A stretch of DNA of 5,463 nucleotides from Candidatus Zixiibacteriota bacterium. GTDB taxonomy: Bacteria; Zixibacteria; MSB-5A5; GN15; PGXB01. Below the pieces are notes generated by a model, which was given only the letters and a program-made list of their open reading frames with translations, ran no database searches and was not told the DNA's origin. Where the stretch lies: positions 1 to 5,463 of the forward strand of contig JAPLUS010000424.1 in NCBI GenBank assembly GCA_026397495.1, written 5' to 3'. Below, one piece after another: positions 1 to 5,463 of the stretch. The translations under genes were made by a program, and so were the position numbers. How positions within the stretch are numbered: the stretch's first letter is position 1; each line of letters opens with the position of its first letter.

Positions 1-1
1 T

Positions 2-1045
2 ATGGATATAGTAATCTATCCGCTTGCCTTCTTATTCTCCGCCGGCATTGCTTTTGTCCTGGTGAGGGGAATTATTCGCCTGTGCCACAGGTTTGCTTTT
101 TATGATTATCCCGGGAGCCATAAGAGCCATAAAAATCCCACACCCAATCTTGGCGGCGTGGCAATCTTTTTGGCGGTCTGGAGTATTATAGGCATATCGC
201 TTTTGGCACGCATTGAAACCATAGTTGATATAAGGGGTAATCTGACATATATATTTGCCGCTTCATTGCTGCTTTTGCTTACCGGTATAATAGATGATTT
301 GAAATCTCTCTCGGCTTGGCCGAAACTTCTAATACAGATAATTGCGGGGCTTGTTCTTTATTTTGGTGGTTTATCGATAAAGATAGTTTCGATTCCCGGC
401 ACCGGTTCCGTCGAATTAGGCAATCTGTCCATGATCATAACCGTGCTTTGGGTGGTGAGTCTCACCAATGCTGTTAATCTAATTGACGGACTTGATGGAT
501 TGGCGGCGGGCGTTTCCATAATCGCCGCGATTTCTATGACTATTATTGGTACTCTCTTTCATATTGGCTCGGTCATTTTTATTTCGCTGACGCTGGCCGG
601 GGCCCTACTGGCCTTCTGGATCCATAATCGTTACCCAGCCAAAATATTTCTCGGTGATTGCGGCTCACTGCTGATTGGATTTTTCTTTGCTGTGATATCT
701 TTAATAGTTCCCATCAAGTCTTTTACTGTGGCTGCCCTGCTTCTGCCGCTGGTTGTTCTGGCGGTCCCCTTAACGGAGATAGCCACTTCTTTCTTTAGGC
801 GATTGGCATCCGGCAAAAATGTTATGCAGGCTGACCACAGACATATATTTCATTATTTAGAACAAATTGGCTTATCGCAACGAAAGATCGTCAACCTTTT
901 TTACCTTATGGGCACCTTCTTTGGGCTAATATCGGTGGGGATGTTCTTCATTGAACGAAGTTTCGCCCTGACAATTCTGCTCCTTTTTATGGTTGTAATT
1001 TTTGCAATATATCTTATCTTTATTTCTAAGATTCTGAAAGGATAG
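2..1045 (+). CDS. wecA: WecA/TagO-type undecaprenyl-phosphate sugar-1-phosphate transferase
   Basis: This integral inner-membrane enzyme of the PNPT family (glycosyltransferase family 4, related to MraY) is expected to move a HexNAc-1-phosphate, typically GlcNAc-1-P, from a UDP-sugar to undecaprenyl phosphate, starting a surface glycan. The 347 residues are mostly hydrophobic, with about 10-11 membrane segments. Visible family motifs are the early HKxPTPxLGG-like stretch (residues 43-52), the Mg-binding Asp pair D98-D99, the NAVNLIDGLDGLAAG block (156-170, with N159, D162 and D165), FLGDCGS (216-222, with D219) and a cytoplasmic DHRHIFH segment (278-284). The last segment matches the HIHH loop of WecA rather than the HHH loop of MraY, so WecA/TagO is preferred over MraY. 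Phe283 replaces the usual middle His. The ATG lies one base from the left edge, so its ribosome binding site is not visible; the N-terminus fits the family. The exact sugar is not known. Confidence 0.88.
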   Translation: MDIVIYPLAFLFSAGIAFVLVRGIIRLCHRFAFYDYPGSHKSHKNPTPNLGGVAIFLAVWSIIGISLLARIETIVDIRGNLTYIFAASLLLLLTGIIDDLKSLSAWPKLLIQIIAGLVLYFGGLSIKIVSIPGTGSVELGNLSMIITVLWVVSLTNAVNLIDGLDGLAAGVSIIAAISMTIIGTLFHIGSVIFISLTLAGALLAFWIHNRYPAKIFLGDCGSLLIGFFFAVISLIVPIKSFTVAALLLPLVVLAVPLTEIATSFFRRLASGKNVMQADHRHIFHYLEQIGLSQRKIVNLFYLMGTFFGLISVGMFFIERSFALTILLLFMVVIFAIYLIFISKILKG

Positions 1046-1072
1046 TGGGTCGGATGGCCGCAACCTGTTGGT

Positions 1073-2032
1073 ATGCAAGAAAGACAAATACTCGATTTTG
1101 AAAGACCAATCGCCGAGCTGGAAAAGAAAATCTCGGATATGAAGGATTTCGCTTCCGGCAATAATTTGCAGCTGGAGGAGGAGGTCATCGCTCTCCAAAA
1201 TAAAGTCCAGGAGATGCGGAATGAGATATTTTCAAACCTGACCCGATGGCAGAAGGTCCAATTAGCAAGGCACCCGCGGCGTCCTCATACTTTCGATTAT
1301 ATTGAAATGATAGCAACCGATTTTATTGAGTTGCATGGAGATCGCTATTTTTCCGATGACAAAGCGATGGTGGGCGGTTTTGCCAAAATTGATAATAAGC
1401 CGGTTTTGATCGTGGGTCAGCAGAAGGGTCGCGATACCAAACAAAAACTTTTTAGAAATTTTGGTATGGCCCACCCTGAAGGGTATCGTAAGGCCCTCAG
1501 CTTATTCAAACTGGCAGAGAAATTTAATAAGTCGATTGTTGTGCTTATTGATACGCCTGGGGCGTATCCGGGAATCGGTGCCGAAGAACGAGGACAGGCC
1601 GAAGCCATTGCCAGAAATTTGCGAGAGATGTCGATTCTGAAGGTTCCGGTGGTTATTATAATTATCGGTGAAGGAGCTTCCGGCGGTGCTCTGGGAATCG
1701 GTGTCGGCGATAGGGTCTATATGCTGGAGTACTCATGGTATTCAGTTATCTCGCCGGAAGGTTGTTCTGCCATTCTTTGGAGAGATGCCGCTTTGGCGCC
1801 TAAGGCTGCTGAGGCACTAAGACTTACTTCTGATGACCTTCTGGAATTGGGGATTGTTGACAAAATCTTGTATGAACCGTTGGGCGGAGCCCATAATGAT
1901 CCCAAGAGCATGGCAGCCATAATAAAAGCGGAAATACTTGAAACATTGACAGAATTGGAAAAAATACCTATTGATATCCTATTGCAGAATAGGCTGAAAA
2001 AATTTCGGCAGATGGGTGTATTTTTGGAATAG
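1073..2032 (+). CDS. accA: Acetyl-CoA carboxylase carboxyltransferase subunit alpha (AccA)
   Basis: AccA pairs with AccD to transfer the carboxyl group from carboxy-biotin on BCCP to acetyl-CoA, giving malonyl-CoA, the committed step of fatty-acid synthesis in the cytoplasm. The 319 residues equal the length I recall for the E. coli protein, and conserved blocks match along the whole chain. They are the N-terminal [14 protein letters not shown] helix (7-20), LARHPRRP (64-71), FELHGDR-like IELHGDR (85-91), QKGRDTK (117-123), IDTPGAYPG (159-167), [17 protein letters not shown] (170-186), the oxyanion-region [15 protein letters not shown] (199-213) and [12 protein letters not shown] (227-238). 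The ATG is the only start after the in-frame stop at 1043-1045, and no strong Shine-Dalgarno sequence precedes it, so translation may be weak or coupled to the gene 27 bp upstream. AccD, AccB and AccC are not in this window. Confidence 0.97.
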   Translation: MQERQILDFERPIAELEKKISDMKDFASGNNLQLEEEVIALQNKVQEMRNEIFSNLTRWQKVQLARHPRRPHTFDYIEMIATDFIELHGDRYFSDDKAMVGGFAKIDNKPVLIVGQQKGRDTKQKLFRNFGMAHPEGYRKALSLFKLAEKFNKSIVVLIDTPGAYPGIGAEERGQAEAIARNLREMSILKVPVVIIIIGEGASGGALGIGVGDRVYMLEYSWYSVISPEGCSAILWRDAALAPKAAEALRLTSDDLLELGIVDKILYEPLGGAHNDPKSMAAIIKAEILETLTELEKIPIDILLQNRLKKFRQMGVFLE

Positions 2033-2037
2033 ATGAT

Positions 2038-2205
2038 ATGGCTCTTTCTCGAGAATTGCTGAATATTATTGTCTGCCCAAAATGCAAGGGGCAACTGGAT
2101 TATTCCGGGAGCAAGAATACACTGTGCTGCAATATCTGTCGTCTATTTTACAGGGTAGAAAATGATATTCCGAGGCTGCTTCTGGAAGAAGCAAAAGAGT
2201 TTTAG
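2038..2205 (+). CDS. ycaR: Trm112/YcaR-like (UPF0434) small zinc-ribbon protein
   Basis: A 55-residue protein starting MALSRELLNIIVCPKCKGQL. It has the Trm112p/UPF0434 pattern: an N-terminal LxIIVCPxCKGxL with C13 and C16, a second pair C31-x-x-C34 (with an extra C30), and the closing DIPRLLLEEA stretch (43-51) that matches the family's usual DGIPVLL. The four cysteines suggest one bound zinc. Relatives include YcaR of E. coli, whose role is not settled, and Trm112, which activates methyltransferases in eukaryotes and archaea. The start lies 5 bp after the accA stop, which implies translational coupling. An overlapping ATG at 2033 is out of frame and stops after nine codons, so 2038 is chosen. 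The symbol is given by family similarity only. Function in this organism is unknown. Confidence 0.85.
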   Translation: MALSRELLNIIVCPKCKGQLDYSGSKNTLCCNICRLFYRVENDIPRLLLEEAKEF

Positions 2206-2208
2206 TTT

Positions 2209-2213
2209 GAGGA
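2209..2213 (+). promoter_or_regulatory. Shine-Dalgarno sequence of the ptsN-like gene
   Basis: GAGGA ends 6 bp before the ATG at 2220, in the 14-bp gap after the ycaR-like gene. It is the best-spaced ribosome binding site in the window and supports that start. Confidence 0.7.
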
Positions 2214-2219
2214 AATAAT

Positions 2220-2672
2220 ATGAAATTGTCAAAATTCTGTTCTGAGGACTTGATCGCCTTCAATCTTAAAGCCGGCGATAAGGAAACAGTGTTGAAGGAG
2301 TTGGTGGATCTCGCCTCCAAATCGAGTCTGGTAAAAGATTCGGTTGAATTGTTGAAAGATGTAAAAGAACGAGAGAGCTTGGTCACAACGGGGGTTGGTC
2401 TGGGAGTGGCCTTTCCGCATGCCAAGACAAAAGCTACTAAAGGAATAGTCATAGCCTTCGGACGTTCAGAAAAGGGTGTTAATTTTGATGCCATGGATCA
2501 TAAGCCGGCCTATCTATTTTTCCTAATCGCCGCCCCGGAGGATGCTATTGGTGCTCATCTTAATGTGATGGCGCGACTTTCTTATATAATGAAATCCGAA
2601 GAAAATCGCGCTAAAATGATGGCCGTTACTTCCCCCGGAGAATTGCTTCAAATGATCGATACCGTTGAGTAA
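2220..2672 (+). CDS. ptsN: PTS EIIA domain protein, PtsN (EIIA-Ntr)/fructose type
   Basis: A single EIIA type-2 domain of 150 residues, the size of a stand-alone EIIA-Ntr. The core motif is RESLVTTGVGLGVAFPHAKT (51-70). H67 is the expected phosphorylation site, accepting phosphate from an HPr/NPr-type carrier. H113 in GAHLNVMARLS (111-121) matches the second conserved histidine. No EIIB or EIIC domain is attached or encoded nearby, so a regulatory role is more likely than sugar uptake. In other bacteria EIIA-Ntr binds partner proteins according to its phosphorylation state. Its place between the acetyl-CoA carboxylase gene and mreC is notable, but no target can be read from the sequence. The start follows a good Shine-Dalgarno sequence. 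The family is sure; the ptsN name, as opposed to another fructose-type EIIA, is less so. Confidence 0.9.
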   Translation: MKLSKFCSEDLIAFNLKAGDKETVLKELVDLASKSSLVKDSVELLKDVKERESLVTTGVGLGVAFPHAKTKATKGIVIAFGRSEKGVNFDAMDHKPAYLFFLIAAPEDAIGAHLNVMARLSYIMKSEENRAKMMAVTSPGELLQMIDTVE

Positions 2673-2685
2673 TGGGGGGGACCGC

Positions 2686-2690
2686 AGGAG
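2686..2690 (+). promoter_or_regulatory. Possible Shine-Dalgarno sequence of mreC
   Basis: AGGAG lies 11 bp before the mreC ATG, a longer spacer than usual. A stop codon in the mreC frame at 2696-2698 rules out any earlier start. A run of seven G (2674-2680) lies just upstream in the same 29-bp gap. Confidence 0.5.
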
Positions 2691-2701
2691 TCACCTAATA
2701 T

Positions 2702-3490
2702 ATGGCATGGTTTCCGACGGTTTCTCATAAAAATCGTCGTCTCTTCAAATTTAGTCTAATAGCCATCTTATTTTTGTTGGTGGCCTTTCCCGGGAGTACT
2801 GTCGGGCCTTTTCTGGGAAACCTCTCAGCAACAATTTTTTATTCTCCTTTCTTTAAATTCAGAAACTATATCGAAAGCCTACAGAATGTGGCAGTAGAAA
2901 ACAGCCGCTTGAGGAATCAACTGGCGCAAATGTCGCTGCAATTGAATTCTCTTGTCGAAGCCCGACGCGAAAATCAGAGACTGCGTAAATTTATTGGTTT
3001 TGATGCCCCCCCAAGTTTTAGACTGGCCCCGGTTAAAATTGTCTCGGTAATGCAGCATTTTTATCCGCTGTCGGCGATCATAAATAAGGGCAAATATGAT
3101 GGCATTAAAGCAAATCAAACGATCGTCAGCCCCTTTGGCCTGGTCGGCAAAATAAAAGAAGTGATGCCACATACTGCCACCGTGCAATTGTTAACTGATC
3201 CGGGCAATGCTATTTCAGTGCGGGTAGCTGACAGTCGTCAAATCGGTATTGTTAAGTTCTCTCTGGAAAATGGTATGATTCTTGATAATCTTCCCGCGGA
3301 TGCCAACGTCGCCAAAGGAGATTTAATAATCTCATCAGGTCTTGGCGGTATATATCCGTCGGGGTTGCCGGTGGCCAGGGTGGATTCTGTTTATGCCAAT
3401 CAGGGCGAGATCTTTAAATTGGTCAAACTCCGCCCGGCCGTAAATTTTTTCGAAATTGATGAACTATATGTCCTGGTGAATGAATTATGA
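2702..3490 (+). CDS. mreC: Rod shape-determining protein MreC
   Basis: MreC is the bitopic inner-membrane scaffold of the elongasome. Its periplasmic part binds PBP2 and promotes lateral wall synthesis. The 262 residues show the expected order: a short basic cytoplasmic tail with KNRRLFK (10-16), one membrane segment (about 17-36), a coiled coil rich in Glu, Arg and Leu (about 56-98) ending in RENQRLRKFIGF, and then the paired beta-barrel domain (about 107-260). Diagnostic stretches are INKGKYDGIKANQTIV (127-142), SPFGLVGKI (143-151), LLTDPGNAISVRV (163-175) and SGLGGIYPSGLPVARV (212-227). It is shorter than I recall for the E. coli protein because it lacks a long C-terminal tail. Its stop overlaps the mreD start by 4 bp (ATGA), implying coupled translation. 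No mreB lies directly upstream, where it is often found. Confidence 0.95.
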   Translation: MAWFPTVSHKNRRLFKFSLIAILFLLVAFPGSTVGPFLGNLSATIFYSPFFKFRNYIESLQNVAVENSRLRNQLAQMSLQLNSLVEARRENQRLRKFIGFDAPPSFRLAPVKIVSVMQHFYPLSAIINKGKYDGIKANQTIVSPFGLVGKIKEVMPHTATVQLLTDPGNAISVRVADSRQIGIVKFSLENGMILDNLPADANVAKGDLIISSGLGGIYPSGLPVARVDSVYANQGEIFKLVKLRPAVNFFEIDELYVLVNEL

Positions 3491-3972
3491 AAATTATTCC
3501 GTACATTCTTTATTTATATCTGCTGGCTTTCTTTTATTCCATTCTGTCGGAAATAATCACCATATATGGAGTGACTATTGATCTGACGGTATTGATGATA
3601 GCCTTAATAGTTTTTTATAAAAGCGAAGAAGCCGCTCTCTGGTTTAGCTCTGCGGCCGCTATTATTGCCGCCACACAACGGCCCAGTTCCATGCCATGGG
3701 AGATAATATCTCTGGCCGGCGTCGCTGTCATTGCCAATCAATTAAAACTAAGAATGAATCTTGAATCGCTTGTTTCGCGGCTGATTATCCTTGGAGGTTT
3801 TCTGCTTATTCATAATATCGCTATTACGGCATCCATATCGCTGGATAATTTTGCTTTCGTTTTTATTCGATATATAATACCCGGAACAGCATACACGCTG
3901 CTGGTAGGCTGGCTTATATTTTTCTTCAGTGATAATCGCTCCTTGCTGAAGAGCGCCAATGAGCCATCTTGA
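3487..3972 (+). CDS. mreD: Rod shape-determining membrane protein MreD
   Basis: A small, very hydrophobic protein of 161 residues, close to the usual MreD length. Likely membrane segments are near residues 5-21, 30-44, 50-63, 72-85, 97-115 and 124-147, with charged residues mainly in the connecting loops (KSEE at 45-48, KLRMNLES at 87-94). MreD belongs to the elongasome with MreC, RodA and PBP2; its biochemical role is not well defined. Sequence conservation in this family is low, so the call rests on size, topology and position between mreC and the PBP2 gene. The ATG overlaps the mreC stop by 4 bp and is preceded by GGTGA at 3475-3479. The end overlaps the next gene by 14 bp if that gene starts at 3959. 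Confidence 0.87.
   Translation: MKIIPYILYLYLLAFFYSILSEIITIYGVTIDLTVLMIALIVFYKSEEAALWFSSAAAIIAATQRPSSMPWEIISLAGVAVIANQLKLRMNLESLVSRLIILGGFLLIHNIAITASISLDNFAFVFIRYIIPGTAYTLLVGWLIFFFSDNRSLLKSANEPS
3948..3953 (+). promoter_or_regulatory. Shine-Dalgarno-like GAAGAG deciding the mrdA start
   Basis: GAAGAG inside the end of mreD lies 5 bp before the ATG at 3959. The alternative in-frame ATG at 3974 has no purine-rich site at a useful distance, which favours the earlier start. Confidence 0.45.
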
Positions 3973-5463
3973 AATGCAAAGATATTATATTGACCGGGAA
4001 TCACGAGGCAAAATCGGCGGTATTGTCGTGGCCATCGTCATGGCTATAATTATAGCAGCCCTGTTATACCATCAAGTTATTTTCTATAAGACATTTCTGA
4101 AGCAGTCGGAGAGTAACCGTATCCGCATACGGCCGATTATACCCAAAAGGGGCGTCATTTATGACCGCAATCTTCAAATGATGGCCGACAATAGACTTTC
4201 ATTTACAGTATCTTTGGTTCCGTGCGAAGTTGTTAAAAGCGTTACCATTCCGAGACTAAGTCAGCTTTTGGGAATTGATACTATCGAAATCAAGCAGAGA
4301 GCCGCCGTTACCTATAGCGTCGAGTCGGTGAGAAGGTATGTTGAAGGGATCTCATCGGAAACTTTCATTGGGTACATAGGTGAGGTCTCTCCTGAAGAGG
4401 TTGATGTGGAATCCCCCATGGGGTATCGTCCCGGGCGACTGATTGGTAAGAAGGGAATTGAAAAAGCCTATGATGAAGAGCTTCGGGGGCTTGAGGGAAC
4501 CGATTATATCGAGGTTTCCGCGCAAGGAGTAATCGTCGGTCCTTATGAAATGAAGGATAAAGTGCCGGCCATTCCCGGATCGGATTTGGTTTTGACCATC
4601 GATGCCAATCTGCAACAATTTATAGTAAAATACTTTGATAGTCTGCAATATTGCGGCGCGGTCGTGGCCATTGACCCCAATAATGGCGAAATATTAGCTC
4701 TAGCTTCCTTCCCCGGTTTGGACCCAAATATCTTTTCCGGTATAATCCCGGCCAATCTCTGGCAAACGATTGTGGATGATTCCAATCACCCTCTTCTCAA
4801 TCGTCCTCTGACCGGTCTTTATCCTCCCGGTTCGACGGCTAAACTGTTTACTGCCGGAGCGGCGCTGGAACGGGGCGCTATCACCGAAGGAACTTTGTTA
4901 AGGCCCTGTTTTGGCGGGATGCAGTTTGGCAACCGCTTTTTCAAATGCTGGGATCCTCGTGGTCATGGCCGATTGGATGTATATCATGCTGTCGAACAAT
5001 CCTGTGATGTTTTCTTCTATCAGACCGGCCAATTATTGGGTCTTGATGATTGGAGCCAATTGGCCATAAAAAGCGGTTTCGGGAAAAAGACCGGTATCGA
5101 CATCGCCGGGGAATTGGCCGGCATTATCCCCAGCGCTTCTTATTATGATAAGGTCTATGGCAAACGGGGTTGGTCAAAGCTTCTGATTGTCAATCTGGCC
5201 ATAGGCCAGGGAGAATTTACCATAACCCCTCTGCAGTTGGCGCAATTTTATTGCGGTCTGGCCAACGGCGGCAAGATATTTAGGCCGCATCTTTTGCGAG
5301 AAATAAGACGGGCTGATGGTTCAATGGAAAAAATGCGTCCCCAGATTGTTCTTCAACTCCCTTTTTCAAAGGCAAATATGACCATTCTCCAGCGTGCGCT
5401 TGAAATGGTTGTACAAGGAGATAGGGGAACAGCCCAGGGAATTCGGAATAAAAACTATAGTAT
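3959..5463 (+). CDS. mrdA: Penicillin-binding protein 2 (MrdA), 3' end outside the window
   Basis: A class B D,D-transpeptidase that cross-links peptidoglycan with RodA during cell elongation. It is anchored in the inner membrane with its catalytic part in the periplasm. 501 residues are visible with no stop. In order: a cytoplasmic tail, a membrane segment (about 20-43), IRPIIPKRGVIYDRN (57-71), a pedestal region with FIGYIGEVSPEEV (136-148) and GKKGIEKAYDEELRG (163-177), then the transpeptidase domain from about 205. The catalytic motif is S292-T-A-K295 in YPPGSTAKLF. The second motif is S348-C-D350, the SxD form usual for PBP2. AIGQGEFTITPLQLA (414-428) is also typical. The KTG motif should come just after the window, because GDRGTAQG (487-494) normally precedes it closely. 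C317, C330, H336 and C349 sit where a zinc site is known in Acinetobacter PBP2. The pedestal appears about 35 residues short. The start at 3959 is preferred over 3974. Confidence 0.95.
   Translation, partial: MSHLEMQRYYIDRESRGKIGGIVVAIVMAIIIAALLYHQVIFYKTFLKQSESNRIRIRPIIPKRGVIYDRNLQMMADNRLSFTVSLVPCEVVKSVTIPRLSQLLGIDTIEIKQRAAVTYSVESVRRYVEGISSETFIGYIGEVSPEEVDVESPMGYRPGRLIGKKGIEKAYDEELRGLEGTDYIEVSAQGVIVGPYEMKDKVPAIPGSDLVLTIDANLQQFIVKYFDSLQYCGAVVAIDPNNGEILALASFPGLDPNIFSGIIPANLWQTIVDDSNHPLLNRPLTGLYPPGSTAKLFTAGAALERGAITEGTLLRPCFGGMQFGNRFFKCWDPRGHGRLDVYHAVEQSCDVFFYQTGQLLGLDDWSQLAIKSGFGKKTGIDIAGELAGIIPSASYYDKVYGKRGWSKLLIVNLAIGQGEFTITPLQLAQFYCGLANGGKIFRPHLLREIRRADGSMEKMRPQIVLQLPFSKANMTILQRALEMVVQGDRGTAQGIRNKNYS

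Noticed and set aside
901..1198. Two - strand open frames across the wecA-accA junction
   Set aside because: They overlap each other and two conserved genes, and have low-complexity, shadow-like composition.
2033..2062. ATG at 2033 as a start for the small protein after accA
   Set aside because: This frame stops after nine codons; the zinc-ribbon protein is read from the ATG at 2038.
1717..2094. 125-residue open frame on the - strand
   Set aside because: It lies opposite the conserved 3' half of accA and the start of the ycaR-like gene and shows no recognisable domain; it is a shadow of the + strand genes.
2066..2494. 142-residue open frame on the - strand
   Set aside because: It lies opposite the zinc-ribbon and EIIA genes, which have clear family motifs. 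Its Ser/Thr/Pro-rich composition is typical of an antisense shadow.
2585..2590. TATAAT as a -10 box of an internal promoter for mreC
   Set aside because: No acceptable -35 hexamer lies 16-18 bp upstream, and such hexamers occur by chance in AT-rich coding sequence.
2879..3187. 102-residue open frame on the - strand
   Set aside because: It is antisense to the coiled coil and first barrel of MreC; no family features.
3974..3976. Alternative in-frame start of PBP2 just after the mreD stop
   Set aside because: It avoids the overlap, but no Shine-Dalgarno-like site precedes it, whereas GAAGAG lies at a good distance from 3959. It cannot be fully ruled out.
4352..4785. Two overlapping open frames on the - strand (4352-4648 and 4543-4785)
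   Set aside because: Both are antisense to the continuous PBP2 coding frame, which carries all expected motifs.
4988..5008. SCD instead of SxN in PBP2 as a lost catalytic residue
   Set aside because: SxD is the normal form of this motif in PBP2 proteins, so it does not suggest an inactive enzyme.

Overview
The window looks like part of a bacterial chromosome from a Gram-negative, probably rod-shaped and probably uncultured lineage. GC content is moderate (mid-40s percent by eye). It holds seven protein genes, all on the + strand. They are packed with gaps of 29 bp or less, or with short overlaps, so they read as one housekeeping operon for cell-envelope building. The organism cannot be named from the sequence. 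The separate AccA subunit, the WecA-type transferase and the MreC-MreD-PBP2 cluster fit many Gram-negative phyla. A member of the FCB/Zixibacteria-like groups is only a guess.

Layout: (1) 2-1045, a WecA/TagO-type polyprenyl-phosphate sugar-1-phosphate transferase. (2) 1073-2032, AccA, the alpha subunit of acetyl-CoA carboxylase carboxyltransferase. (3) 2038-2205, a 55-residue Trm112/YcaR-like zinc-ribbon protein. (4) 2220-2672, a single-domain PTS EIIA protein of the PtsN/fructose type. (5) 2702-3490, MreC. (6) 3487-3972, MreD. (7) 3959 to the right edge, PBP2 (MrdA), cut off before its KTG motif. No stretch longer than 29 bp lacks a gene, and I see no RNA gene, mobile element, CRISPR array, terminator or convincing promoter inside the window.

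Together the genes cover lipid-carrier glycan initiation, the committed step of fatty-acid synthesis, and the core of the elongasome (scaffold MreC, membrane protein MreD, transpeptidase PBP2). A phosphorylatable EIIA regulator sits between the lipid part and the elongasome part. MreB, which often comes directly before MreC, is absent from that position. RodA would be expected just past the right edge.

Nothing here is a clearly new system; this is an ordinary housekeeping region. The points most worth a second look are in PBP2 and its surroundings: a Cys-Cys-His-Cys set at the place of the zinc site described in Acinetobacter PBP2, a pedestal domain about 35 residues shorter than expected, the placement of a ptsN-like gene in front of mreC, and a Phe in place of the middle His of the HIHH motif in the WecA-like protein.
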